57,807 nt of DNA from Saprospiraceae bacterium (GCA_025056735.1 JANWVR010000006.1:1-57807), one strand, 5' to 3'; counted from the stretch's first letter, positions 27,574 to 36,606 are shown. Numbers and translations are program-made. The notes: generated from the sequence alone by a model not told the origin.

Positions 27574-30500
27574 TTAAAAATCGGTTCCCAAGGCTAAATG
27601 CCACATTGGCTTCTGAACCACGCGGGTTTCTATGCCCCAGGCGTAGTCCACCCGCAGGAACATGCCCAGGAGAGGTGCACGGACGCCGACGCCATAGCCG
27701 GCCACGATAGGGTCGCGGAAGTAATTGACCTTGACCGTTACGGTGGGCGGGTTGTAGAAGAAGACGGTGTTGATGGGGTTGTCGGGGTTGTACGGGGAGC
27801 GTCCCTGCCAGGCTGTGCCGGCGTCGAAGAAGCCCACAAGTTGAAAGTTGCGCCAGAAGTTGCTCAGCACGGGTTTTTGGCTGAAATACTTGAATAGGGG
27901 CACGCGCAGTTCGGTGTTCAATAGAGCGTAGGAATTGCCGTTGCGAATGTTCTGGCGGAATCCGCGCAGGTTGGCGGCTAAGGTTCGGAAGGCGAAAGCG
28001 CCTTCTTCGGGTACCGGGATAGTGTTGTTGAAGGAGGGAAAAATCCAGTTGTCCACGCCGCCGAGGAAGTACAGGATGCGTTCGGAGCCAAAGGTAGTGG
28101 CGCCGGCAAGTCGCAGGGCTAAGATACTCCGCCGGTCAAGCGGCTGGTAATGGCGCGCATCTATGCCGAGAACGGTCATAAAGCCGCGGTTGAAGCGGAA
28201 GCTCCAGGCGGGTTCGGTATTGAATTCGAAGCGTTTGACGGCTTCTACAAACACTTTGGCGCGCGTTCCGGTGCGCAGGTTGAGGTCTACGGGTACGGTG
28301 TTGTCGTACACAGCGCTCAGGCGCAGGGCCATACGCTGTTCGGCGAAGGCGGGCTGTTCTAAAGTGCGGCGATTGGTGCTGAGCGTGATGGTTTTATCCT
28401 GCCGCAGGGTGCCCATAGCACGCAGGCTGAAGAAAGGGTTGAGCGGATAGCGCACTTCATACTGGCCCAGCACAGTGGTGGTGCGCGCCTGTACGGAGGC
28501 TGCTGGGCCCCCTAATCCCTGCTCCACCGTGTGGGTATTGCCGCGGCGGTAGAGGGCGATGCGTTTATCCAAGCGGCGTTTTTTGTTGTCGAACCAGAGG
28601 AAATACTCAGCGCCGTTGAACGTGGTGGGCAGGCGCATGCCCATTTCGATGACATAGTCTTCGAGCAGGTCTTTGAAGTTGGCGCGCATCAGGATGCCCG
28701 GTGGCGGCGTAGTAAACGCCTGTGGGCTGCCGGCAAAGCTCTCCAAGCCTTCGAAGAGCAAGTTGTTGTCCACGGTGGTAGAGAAGAAGTCGGAGCGGAA
28801 GCGCAGGCGATAGGGCACGATTCGGTGGGGCATGAACCGGTGGACGCTTGCCGACGAGGTTGGGCGGAAGCGGTTGTAAGGGCGATTGGTCTCTGGTAGC
28901 GCGGGCTGCACTTCGGGTTCTTTGAGGGCAACTTGAGGCGTCTCGGCGGCGGGCGGCGGCTCTGGGCCGCGCTCGCGCAGTCGTTCAGGCATTTGAAAGA
29001 GCCAGCCGGGGGGGATGGTGCGTACCGAGTCGGCATAAGAGCGCCACACGGGACCTTCAGAGGTATCGGGGCGTTCGGCGACATCGCCGATGGGCAAATC
29101 GGCGGGCAGGCTGCGCTCGGGCAAGGGCAAGCCGGCGGCGCGCAGCGTCATTTCGCGGAAGCGCGTCAGCCATGGCCGGGCGCGCACTTCGGGCTGGATG
29201 GGGCGCACGTAAAGGTGCATTTTGCCTTCGCGCCAGATGCGTTGAGCCAACCGACCCGCTCGCGGTGCGCTGTGCTGCTCTTCCACATTGCGGTCGTAGT
29301 TGGTCTGGTCATAGACGACGGGGCGCTTTTTGACCACCGGAAAGGTACGGATACTGTCAATGGTCGTGCTGTCTATGTTTTTCAGCACCGTATCGGTGGG
29401 CGATAGAAAGGCGAGTACCTGTTCGAATGGCCACTCACCGGACTGGCGCGTATTGAGGGCGCGCACTTCGGCGGCGTCTTTCAGGTAGATGATGTCTTCG
29501 TAGTAGGCCACGTAAGGCTCTAAGTAGCCCGCCTGACGGTTAGCAATGCCGCTGGCGTTGCTAACGTGGGCAAAATGCTGACTGTCCAACGAGACCGGAT
29601 AGCGCTCGTCGTACAAGGGCGTATTGGTCAGGCGAAGCAGCTGGTTGCTGCGCTGGTCGAGGTTGAAAAAGAAAATATCGAAGTGGGTGATTGGCAACAC
29701 GGTATCCAATCGCTGTGGTGCGAGCGTGTCGCTGAGGCGGTTGCTGCTGAAGAGGATACCGCGCTGGCCGTCGAGCACGGCTACGGTAGCGTCTAAGTCG
29801 TTCCAGAAGTCTTGCGTCAGGCGCTCGGTGTTGCGATTGACCGTGTTGTAAAGGAAGAGGTCGCCATAGCCGCGCGCGCAAGCGGAAAAGACCAGCACCA
29901 TAGGGTTGAGGTATTCCATGCTGTAAACGCGCTGGTAGTCGGGCGCCAGCGGTTTGGTCTGCCGCTTCAGGGTTTTGAGGTCTATTTGGGTCAGATACAG
30001 CGTGCCTCGGCGCTCGTACAGGACGGCCATCTCCTGGTTGTTGGGGCTGAAGGCGACAAGTGGGTAATTGAAGTCAGGCGCTTGCAGGGCATTGCGCTGC
30101 CCGCCTTTGAAGATGCGACGCGGTCTGGCGTCTTTGTCGGCTGTTTCGCGCATCCAGACGCGCCATTTGCCGAGGTCGTTGGTTGCCCAGGCCAGTCGCT
30201 TGCCGTCAGGGCTGAGCTTTAACCCATAAACAGGCAGGTTGCGTTTGTTTTTAAACGTGATTTCGTTTTTGCCATCGGGTTTTCGGGCGCCCTGTTCTTC
30301 GTCGCGGTAGCGAGCGCGGAAGTACTCCATCAGAGCGTCGGTGGTGCGCCGGTAGCCGCTGCCGAGTACATAGAGAAAGCCTGCATCAATGCTGCGATTG
30401 ATGCGCGTGAGGTAGATCAAGTTGCTGATGGTGCCTTTGCCGAAGTGCAGCCCAATATAGTACCAGAAAGCGTGTCCGGCCAAACGCGGCTGTTCGCGGG

Positions 30501-31164
30501 CCATTTGGTCGAAAGTGAGGTTTTTCTTTCGGAGGAAATAATCGCGCAGCCGATTATCTAAGTCTGTATTCCACTCTTCACCGCAGTAAGCCGCCAGCCC
30601 CGTGGTGTACCAGGGCGGCAGGTTGACGGCGACGGCAGTCTGGACGATCTCTTGCAGGCTGCTGCCAAAGATCATGGAGTTGAGAATGACGCCGGCCGTG
30701 CCTTCGCGTACCTGAGCGCGCAAGTGTTGGTAATTGCCATCGAAAAAGACAAACACCTTGTTGCCCAACACTTTTGTTTCGCCGGCTTTCATCGAGAGCA
30801 GCTCCTCCTCGCCGATGTTGCTTTGCTTGAGGTCACTCAGGTGCGTGAATACCAACATTTCAATTTTATCGGAAATCTGATGCTCAAGCAGCTGCTGCAC
30901 AGAGATAAAATCCCACTCTGCAATTTGCAGCGCAGCCTGAGCAACGTTGCGCGCCTCGCCGTACCAGTAAGTATCAAAATGGGTCGTTTCGTAGTGCATC
31001 CACTCGTCGAACTGGTGGCCGTACTGCACGCGGCTCTTACCAAAGGAAGTTTGAGCCGTAGTTTGCAAAAAGACTTTTTGCGGCGTCAAGACGAAAAAGG
31101 CAAGCAGGCTTCCGAGTAAAAGCCGCTGCCAGCGGGCCGACGACAATATAGTACAGGTGCGCAT
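27574..31164 (-). CDS. TolB-like beta-propeller / outer-membrane barrel protein with degenerate peptidase-MA-like N-terminus
   Basis: The product has 1,196 residues from the ATG at 31164; an ATG at 31200 adds 12 residues before the signal sequence. After the signal, residues about 50-250 resemble the peptidase-MA-like region (HYETTHFDTYWYG, LPPWYTTGLAAY), but the HExxH zinc motif is absent. About 305-620 contain PD40/WD40-like segments (LSPDGKRLAW, FSPNNQEMAVLY) as in TolB. The last 350 residues are beta-rich and end like an Omp85/surface-antigen barrel (VGFFDAGTAW, ending LGTDF). Similar proteins are common in Bacteroidota and often called translocation protein TolB; the real function is unknown. 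It faces the adhesin gene convergently. Confidence 0.8.
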   Translation of the reverse strand: MRTCTILSSARWQRLLLGSLLAFFVLTPQKVFLQTTAQTSFGKSRVQYGHQFDEWMHYETTHFDTYWYGEARNVAQAALQIAEWDFISVQQLLEHQISDKIEMLVFTHLSDLKQSNIGEEELLSMKAGETKVLGNKVFVFFDGNYQHLRAQVREGTAGVILNSMIFGSSLQEIVQTAVAVNLPPWYTTGLAAYCGEEWNTDLDNRLRDYFLRKKNLTFDQMAREQPRLAGHAFWYYIGLHFGKGTISNLIYLTRINRSIDAGFLYVLGSGYRRTTDALMEYFRARYRDEEQGARKPDGKNEITFKNKRNLPVYGLKLSPDGKRLAWATNDLGKWRVWMRETADKDARPRRIFKGGQRNALQAPDFNYPLVAFSPNNQEMAVLYERRGTLYLTQIDLKTLKRQTKPLAPDYQRVYSMEYLNPMVLVFSACARGYGDLFLYNTVNRNTERLTQDFWNDLDATVAVLDGQRGILFSSNRLSDTLAPQRLDTVLPITHFDIFFFNLDQRSNQLLRLTNTPLYDERYPVSLDSQHFAHVSNASGIANRQAGYLEPYVAYYEDIIYLKDAAEVRALNTRQSGEWPFEQVLAFLSPTDTVLKNIDSTTIDSIRTFPVVKKRPVVYDQTNYDRNVEEQHSAPRAGRLAQRIWREGKMHLYVRPIQPEVRARPWLTRFREMTLRAAGLPLPERSLPADLPIGDVAERPDTSEGPVWRSYADSVRTIPPGWLFQMPERLRERGPEPPPAAETPQVALKEPEVQPALPETNRPYNRFRPTSSASVHRFMPHRIVPYRLRFRSDFFSTTVDNNLLFEGLESFAGSPQAFTTPPPGILMRANFKDLLEDYVIEMGMRLPTTFNGAEYFLWFDNKKRRLDKRIALYRRGNTHTVEQGLGGPAASVQARTTTVLGQYEVRYPLNPFFSLRAMGTLRQDKTITLSTNRRTLEQPAFAEQRMALRLSAVYDNTVPVDLNLRTGTRAKVFVEAVKRFEFNTEPAWSFRFNRGFMTVLGIDARHYQPLDRRSILALRLAGATTFGSERILYFLGGVDNWIFPSFNNTIPVPEEGAFAFRTLAANLRGFRQNIRNGNSYALLNTELRVPLFKYFSQKPVLSNFWRNFQLVGFFDAGTAWQGRSPYNPDNPINTVFFYNPPTVTVKVNYFRDPIVAGYGVGVRAPLLGMFLRVDYAWGIETRVVQKPMWHLALGTDF

Positions 31165-31306
31165 GTCGCAATAAACAGTCTCAAGGCGTGTTGTGCTCAT
31201 CCGAGCACTAAAACGACGGCTAAAAGGGCAACCGTGTGCAGATTTAAAAAACCACCTCGCAGCAGAAAGGCCACGCCTGACAACGTACGCCCGGGGCGCC
31301 AGGTGC

Positions 31307-31687
31307 CTAATTCCTACCCAGACACTTTATAGCGTCGAGCGTCCCTCCCTCCGACAATTGCCGGCGAATTTGCGCCACCAATTCCTCCGACGCATGCGTC
31401 AAGGCCGCAATTTTGGCATCGTCCCACTCTGGCTTTTCGCGCAGTAGGCTGCGAACAAAGAGATGGAGCATCTCTTCTCGGCCTTCTTCTCGGCCTTCTT
31501 TCCAGCCTTCTTTCCAACCTTCTTCTCGACCTAGATTGAGGCCTTTCTCTATGCCTCTCATCTCAGCCCGTTCCATTTCCTCAGGTAGTACTTTTTGACG
31601 GTACTCTTCGAGCATCTCTAAGTAGGCTTTTTGCCCAAAGGGCGGCAACTGCTCGATCCACTCCATGGGTATGGCCTCTCTCTTCAT
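31307..31687 (-). CDS. Freestanding C-terminal domain of an Rpn-family protein
   Basis: The protein has 126 residues. From residue 14 on it almost repeats the last 100 residues of the full-length gene just upstream (PPFGQKAYLEMLEEYRQKVL, EMLHLFVRSLLREKPEW). It has no nuclease domain. The ATG is 6 bp after the upstream stop, so translation is probably coupled. Relative to the long protein it has two extra 4-residue units in the charged GREEGWKEGWKEGREEG stretch, and its tail differs (GGTLDAIKCLGRN). It could be the remnant of a second paralogue, or a separately encoded equivalent of the short RpnS inhibitors that Rpn nucleases make from internal starts. The homology is clear; the role is inference. 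Confidence 0.75.
   Translation of the reverse strand: MKREAIPMEWIEQLPPFGQKAYLEMLEEYRQKVLPEEMERAEMRGIEKGLNLGREEGWKEGWKEGREEGREEMLHLFVRSLLREKPEWDDAKIAALTHASEELVAQIRRQLSEGGTLDAIKCLGRN
31356..31649. repeat. Direct repeat, copy 1 (short Rpn gene)
   Basis: These 294 bp match 31731-32000 with only about six substitutions plus two additional 12-bp units. The unique 81 bp between the copies hold the stop of the long gene and the start of the short one. The high identity points to a recent duplication or gene conversion. Confidence 0.95.
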
Positions 31688-31693
31688 GTTCCA

Positions 31694-32746
31694 TCAATTG
31701 TTTGAAGGGCCGTCTGTCGTCTCTTCTGCTAATTGCTGGCGAATTTGCGCCACCAATTCCTGCGACGCATGCGTCAAAGCCGCAATTTTGGCATCGTCCC
31801 ACTCTGGCTTTTCGCGCAGTAGGCTGCGAACAAAGAGATGGAGCATCTCTTCTCGGCCTTCTTGCCGGCCTTCTTCTCGACCTAGCTTGAGGCCTTTCTC
31901 TATGCCTCTCATCTCGGCCCGTTCCATTTCCTCAGGTAGTACTTTTTGACGGTACTCTTCGAGCATCTCTAAGTAGGCTTTTTGCCCAAAAGGCGGCAAC
32001 AGCTTTACCCAATCTGAAACGGTTATTTCATTCATATCTAACAGGCTTTCAATGTATTGAACAGTAGATTGACCCAGCATGCGCGCCCGAATATCGGAGA
32101 CTCGCTCTTTGAACGCGGCCCATACGAAGGGCAGGTGCTGGCCCAGCTGAGTTAAATTTCGGGCAAATTTAAGTAGAATAAACAGGCTTTGCAAGTAGCC
32201 TGGCCTGATCTTTTCCAGTATGTCTTCCACCGTCATCTCGTTGAGGTTGATGGCGATGTAGCGAAAATTGGGAATATAGGGCCAGACGCTTCTGGGCATG
32301 CTCCCGAACATTTCTTCAACGAGGGCTTTGTGTATCCAGGGGCGCTCGCCGTGGTAAAGCACGATAGAGATGATGAGCGAGGGTGGGCGCTTGTGGCGCA
32401 GGTCGTCTTCCCAGAGCTGTTTGATGTAGTCGAGTAATTGCAAATGCACGGGGTAGTTTGGCGGAGCGCTTTTGTGCTCGAAGAGGAAGAGGACTCGAGC
32501 AGAATTGCCGTTCTTGAGTCGGGTTTGGTAGATGACATCGCTGAACGACACGCCAAATCGGCCACTGATGTGGGCAGAAGATACCGGCACAAAAAAGGAT
32601 AGGTCTAAGAGCTGACGTACACTTCTGGGCGCGCAAGTCTGAACGATACCCTGAGCGACCTCGGCGACGGTCATGAACAATTTGAAAAGCCGATCGTACA
32701 GCTGGGCTATCTTTTTTTGCCGCGAGCGGGATGTTTTTTTGGCCAT
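31694..32746 (-). CDS. Rpn-family recombination-promoting nuclease / PD-(D/E)XK transposase-like protein
   Basis: The protein has 350 residues from the ATG at 32746; 11 extra residues are possible from 32779. The N-terminal nuclease domain (about 15-235) has LYDRLFKLFMT, FSDVIYQ with D70 and FLFEHKS with E90-x-K92, the PD-(D/E)XK triad, then IVLYHGERPW. This matches the E. coli RpnA family. A charged linker (LGREEGRQEGREE) and a helical C-terminal domain follow. Rpn proteins are DNA endonucleases linked to recA-independent recombination and, more recently, to antiphage defence in which a C-terminal fragment restrains the nuclease. Here that C-terminal domain is duplicated as a separate gene 6 bp downstream. 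The active-site residues are intact. Confidence 0.85.
   Translation of the reverse strand: MAKKTSRSRQKKIAQLYDRLFKLFMTVAEVAQGIVQTCAPRSVRQLLDLSFFVPVSSAHISGRFGVSFSDVIYQTRLKNGNSARVLFLFEHKSAPPNYPVHLQLLDYIKQLWEDDLRHKRPPSLIISIVLYHGERPWIHKALVEEMFGSMPRSVWPYIPNFRYIAINLNEMTVEDILEKIRPGYLQSLFILLKFARNLTQLGQHLPFVWAAFKERVSDIRARMLGQSTVQYIESLLDMNEITVSDWVKLLPPFGQKAYLEMLEEYRQKVLPEEMERAEMRGIEKGLKLGREEGRQEGREEMLHLFVRSLLREKPEWDDAKIAALTHASQELVAQIRQQLAEETTDGPSNN
31731..32000. repeat. Direct repeat, copy 2 (3' end of long Rpn gene)
   Basis: This is the 270-bp partner of 31356-31649. It encodes residues about 249-338 of the long protein. The flanks of the two copies differ, so recombination through this segment would delete the intervening stop and start and fuse the genes. 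Confidence 0.95.
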
Positions 32747-32854
32747 AACAAGCAGGTATTTACAGCCATTGCATGCCAACGGAAGATCGAAGGAGGCGAT
32801 TTTGCGCTGACTCTCTTAGACTCAGATTATTGCAGCAGCATAGCCTTGAAAGCG

Positions 32855-35380
32855 CTAAGGTATCCACAGGCGCCCCTGGGTTGTCCCTGACTCGGTCGTC
32901 AGGCGGTACAGGTATACTCCTGGTGGCAAAGCGGGCAGCGCGATTTCCTGAGTTGTCTGGCCGGCGGGCCACTGGCCCTTAAAAAGCGTGCGGATGAAGC
33001 GCCCTTCCAACGTATAAAGATCGAGGCAGGCATGTAGAGGCTGCTCTGTGCGGAGCTCCAGCCACAAGCGCTCGCGGGCTGGATTGGGAAACAGGCGCGA
33101 CGATACTTGCTCGGGCGCCAGGGTCACGCTGGAGGCCGGGTGATGATAGATGGGCGACTCCCAAAGCCCGCGGCCGTACGTGCCGGCGAAGATGGTACCG
33201 GAGATATAGTTGATTTCCAGTTCATAGACCCGAACGTTGGGCAGGCCATTGAAAAAGCCAATCCATTTGCCATTGAGGTCGTCGTTGGTGTAGGAAACAA
33301 AGCCAAAGCCTCCTACATAGATTCCGTTTTTGCCCGTGTCCTCCCAGGCGGCGCAATACTTCGTGCCGGAGGGAAGGCCAGCGCTGATGTTAGTCCAGGT
33401 GGCTCCAGCGTCGGAAGAATGGAAGACGCCGTTGGACACCACAATGAGCAGGCGCTCGGCTTGCTGAGGGTGTACAGCGATGAAGCTGACGTTATTTGTC
33501 CAGGGGCGGGGCGTAACCTCAGTCCATGAGGCGCCTCCATCGGCGGTGGTGAACATACGCGCTCCGCGTGCAGCATACAGGCGCTGATTGTTGGAAGGCG
33601 CTATTTTCAGGTGGTTGAAGTTCCCGTCGTTAAAATTAGAGATTTTCACCCAGCTACCGCCGCTGTTTGTGCTTTTCCAAATATCGGCAAAGGCTACGTA
33701 GATGGTTGTAGGTACCTGCGGGTCCTGTTCGAAGGGCGTTACCCAAGCGCCGTCGCCCACGTCAGGTGGTTTGGAAATGCCAGAATAGGAGTTGCCCTGG
33801 TTGGTGGAGCGGTACATGGAGCCGTACTGCGAGGTACCGTAGAGCACCCGGTCGTTGCTCCAGTCCACGAAGGTTTCCATACCGTCGGCGCCCAGCCAGT
33901 CGAACCAGCGGCGATCGGCGCCGCGCAGAACGCTGGTACCGTTGTCCTGCGAGCCGCCGGTAACCACGTTCGGATTGGTTTTGGAGACGCCTATTTTGTA
34001 GAATTCGCGGATGCCTAAGCCGTTGGTGCGGTTGATAAATGTCTTAGCGCCGTCATCGCTGATGAAGAAGCCTCCATCGGTGCCGACATACAGACGACTG
34101 CCGACGAACTTCAGGATGTCCACATCGGCATGCACATAGCCCACACCCAGACCAAATGCCGTATTTGGCACCCAGTGAGACGTGAGGTAGAAGGATTTTC
34201 CGCCGTCTATGGACTTCCAGGTGTTGATGCCCGCGATGTGCACTTCCTCAGCATTTAAGGGATGCGCAGCCACGTCCATATCGCGTGGGGCCTGGCCTTT
34301 GTCGTCGTTACCCGTAGGGCTGTATCCGAAGTAATTGATGGTAGCGCCGTCCACAAGTTTCTCAAACGAGTCGCCACTGTTGTTGGAGCGGTAAAGGGCG
34401 CCAAAAACCTTCCCTTTTGACTCCAGCACATAAAGCACGTTGGGGTTAGCCGCAGAAATCGCCATCATTTTATAGGCCGTACTGGAGGTGTTGAACCCGC
34501 TGAGTTCCTGAAACGATGCCCCGCCATCGGTGGAGCGGAAAACGCGCGTACCCGAAAAGTAAAGGACACTCGGGTCGCCAGGCTTGAACTCTACATCATA
34601 ACCCGGCGTGCTGCTGCCGCTGACACCGGCCACGGGCGCCCAGGTGTTGCCGCCGTTCGCCGACCGGAATAAGCCGTTCGACTCGGACACCGCGTACACC
34701 ACGTTTGGGTCGGTAGGGTGGTGCTGAATGCGGCTCACACGCCCGCTGCCGCTGACGTTGCTGGTCGCAGACCATGTTTTACCCCCGTCGGTGGAACGGA
34801 AAATACGCCCGTTTGTGCTGCCCCACAGGTAGTCGTTGCTGTTCCAGGGCGAGATTTCTAAAGCGTATACATCCACCGTGGAAAAGTTGTCGGTCAGCGG
34901 CGACCACGTCAGGCCGCCGTCTAAGGTCTTCCACACGCCGCCGGTAGGGCTCCCCACAATGATGTGGTTGGTGTTTTGCAAATCAATGCCGATAGAGGTT
35001 ACGCGACCAACGCCGGGATTCCAGCTGGTGGTGGCGTTCCAATAGGTAGGGCCCAAAAACTTCCAGTCGCCGCCAAAATTGCCAGACTCTTTCTGTTCTG
35101 CTTCAGCAGCCTTCCGAAAAGCCCGCGCCTGTTGGGCCAGCTCGTAATTCGGTATTTTAATGCCGCGTTCGTCCAGTTCCATCGAGGCTACGTATTCCCA
35201 GCGTTTGTACTGTTTGTAGCCAGTGCCCTGGCCGCGACCCACCTGATCGAAGTAGGCCTCTGCTTCGCGCTGAATCTCAACCAGCGGGTAGGTGCCCGCA
35301 TCTATCATTTCCATGTACCGCTGGCCAAAAGCCACGGAGGTTGCCCAGACTATGCCCAGCAGAGGTACGAGTGCTCGCAT
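32855..35380 (-). CDS. BNR/Asp-box repeat (sortilin-like) T9SS-exported protein
   Basis: The 841-residue protein has a signal peptide (MRALVPLLGIVWATSVAFGQ) and a linker. A large beta-propeller region follows with many Asp-box motifs (RSTDGGKTW, RSANGGNTW, TSTDGG-like), as in the Vps10/sortilin and BNR-repeat glycosyl hydrolase folds. The C-terminal 80 residues are a type A T9SS domain (LFPNPARERLWLEL, LPPGVYLYRL). Asp boxes are structural, so they do not prove sialidase or other enzyme activity, and I see no catalytic set. The product is predicted to be extracellular or surface-bound. A TACCTTTA element at 35427-35434 (minus strand) is a weak promoter candidate. Confidence 0.88.
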   Translation of the reverse strand: MRALVPLLGIVWATSVAFGQRYMEMIDAGTYPLVEIQREAEAYFDQVGRGQGTGYKQYKRWEYVASMELDERGIKIPNYELAQQARAFRKAAEAEQKESGNFGGDWKFLGPTYWNATTSWNPGVGRVTSIGIDLQNTNHIIVGSPTGGVWKTLDGGLTWSPLTDNFSTVDVYALEISPWNSNDYLWGSTNGRIFRSTDGGKTWSATSNVSGSGRVSRIQHHPTDPNVVYAVSESNGLFRSANGGNTWAPVAGVSGSSTPGYDVEFKPGDPSVLYFSGTRVFRSTDGGASFQELSGFNTSSTAYKMMAISAANPNVLYVLESKGKVFGALYRSNNSGDSFEKLVDGATINYFGYSPTGNDDKGQAPRDMDVAAHPLNAEEVHIAGINTWKSIDGGKSFYLTSHWVPNTAFGLGVGYVHADVDILKFVGSRLYVGTDGGFFISDDGAKTFINRTNGLGIREFYKIGVSKTNPNVVTGGSQDNGTSVLRGADRRWFDWLGADGMETFVDWSNDRVLYGTSQYGSMYRSTNQGNSYSGISKPPDVGDGAWVTPFEQDPQVPTTIYVAFADIWKSTNSGGSWVKISNFNDGNFNHLKIAPSNNQRLYAARGARMFTTADGGASWTEVTPRPWTNNVSFIAVHPQQAERLLIVVSNGVFHSSDAGATWTNISAGLPSGTKYCAAWEDTGKNGIYVGGFGFVSYTNDDLNGKWIGFFNGLPNVRVYELEINYISGTIFAGTYGRGLWESPIYHHPASSVTLAPEQVSSRLFPNPARERLWLELRTEQPLHACLDLYTLEGRFIRTLFKGQWPAGQTTQEIALPALPPGVYLYRLTTESGTTQGRLWIP

Positions 35381-35575
35381 CGTTGTCGTATTTGAAAGCG
35401 GGTGGAAGATGGTTTGTTCTCGGCCCTAAAGGTACAGGTACGAGTGCTCCTGTTAACGGAGCATTTTGGGATTTTGTCGCTTGGTGGCGAAAAAAGTTGT
35501 GTGTGAAGTCATAGGAATGCTTTTCCGGTGCTCTTTCAATAGATCCATCTCGAATTTTAGACATGAGCGCTGCTC

Positions 35576-35583
35576 TATCTTTG
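35576..35583 (+). promoter_or_regulatory. -7 element TATCTTTG setting the start of the BatB-like gene
   Basis: TATCTTTG is a perfect TAnnTTTG, nine bases before the ATG at 35593. TTTTAG lies about 19 bp upstream as a possible -33 element. Transcription would begin almost at the start codon, so the mRNA would be nearly leaderless. The longer reading frame from 35563 would then lack its own start codon on the message. Confidence 0.55.
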
Positions 35584-35592
35584 CCGACCGAC

Positions 35593-36606
35593 ATGGAAGG
35601 CGTTTCTTTTCAAAATCCCGCATTGTTATGGTTGCTGCTGGCCGTGCTGGCGCAAGCGCTGCTCTTGTGGCAATACTGGCGCTGGCGACGTCGGACGCTG
35701 CGTCAGCTGGGCTCGCCGGTGTTGGTGCAGCGGTTGCTGCGCGGTTTTTCGCTGCGGCGTTTTTGGTGGAAAAACGCGCTATTTGGTCTGGCGTTGGTCG
35801 CTTTAGCCCTGGCCATTGCCGACCCGCGCCGCCTGCTGCCGGCGGAAGCCAAGGAAGGACGTGGAGCGGATATTGTGCTGGTCTTAGACGTATCGGCCAG
35901 TATGTGGGCCGCCGATGTGTCGCCTTCACGGCTCGAGCAAGGGCGGCTGTGGGCACTTCGAGCTGTGTCAGCGTTGGAGGGCCACCGGATAGGGCTGGCG
36001 TTTTTTGCTGGCGATGCTTTTGCGCAGCTGCCTTTGACGACGGACTACGATGCCGTTCGAGCGCTGCTCCAGCAGGCCGGCCCGGAGTTCATCGCCTTAG
36101 CAGGCACGGATTTGGGTTTAGCTATCGAGACAGGTGTTCGGCTGTTCGAGTCAGGCTCTTCGGCCGGGCGCGCGTTGGTGCTCATCACCGATGGCGAGGA
36201 TCATGAAGGTCAGGCCTTAGGGCGAGCGCAGGCAGCCCGAGCCGCAGGCGTTCGACTTTTTACCGCAGGCGTAGGCAGGGCTGAAGGCGCTGCCGTGCGT
36301 CAGCCGGGCGGGGCGCCCTTGCGCGACGGGTCGGGTGCGCCGGTGTATTCCCGCCCTGATTTTGCCCTGCTTCGCAGCCTGGCCGAAGTGGGCGGCGGGC
36401 GTTTCTTCGATGCCGGCCAGGCAAATACCGTCTCCCTTTTGGCGGCAGAATGCGAGACCTTGCAAAAAGCCACAGTGGCCCTTCAGGCCGAGCCGCAGTA
36501 TGTTTATTACTTCGTCTGGCTCGCGCTGGGCGCCTGGCTCCTGCTGGTGCTGGAGCAGGCGCTCACCTGGCGTTTGCCCAAAACCTCCGAAGCAGAAGAC
36601 GCATGA
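35593..36606 (+). CDS. batB: BatB-like von Willebrand factor A membrane protein
   Basis: The 337-residue protein has two N-terminal membrane helices (residues about 8-28 and 60-78), a VWA domain (about 93-275) and a C-terminal helix (about 305-325). The MIDAS metal site is present (D99-x-S101-x-S103, with AGTDLG further on). This is the layout of the Bacteroides aerotolerance proteins BatA/BatB. I chose ATG 35593 because the -7 promoter element lies between it and an upstream in-frame ATG (35563). The stop overlaps the start of the next gene (ATGA), implying translational coupling. Telling BatA from BatB rests on the following TPR gene. BatD, BatE and a DUF58/MoxR set are not in the window. 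Confidence 0.75.
   Translation: MEGVSFQNPALLWLLLAVLAQALLLWQYWRWRRRTLRQLGSPVLVQRLLRGFSLRRFWWKNALFGLALVALALAIADPRRLLPAEAKEGRGADIVLVLDVSASMWAADVSPSRLEQGRLWALRAVSALEGHRIGLAFFAGDAFAQLPLTTDYDAVRALLQQAGPEFIALAGTDLGLAIETGVRLFESGSSAGRALVLITDGEDHEGQALGRAQAARAAGVRLFTAGVGRAEGAAVRQPGGAPLRDGSGAPVYSRPDFALLRSLAEVGGGRFFDAGQANTVSLLAAECETLQKATVALQAEPQYVYYFVWLALGAWLLLVLEQALTWRLPKTSEAEDA

Noticed and set aside
31201-32850. Rpn locus as a mobile insertion sequence
   Set aside because: Rpn proteins are annotated as transposase-like, but I found no terminal inverted repeats or target-site duplication. The only repeats are the internal direct copies.
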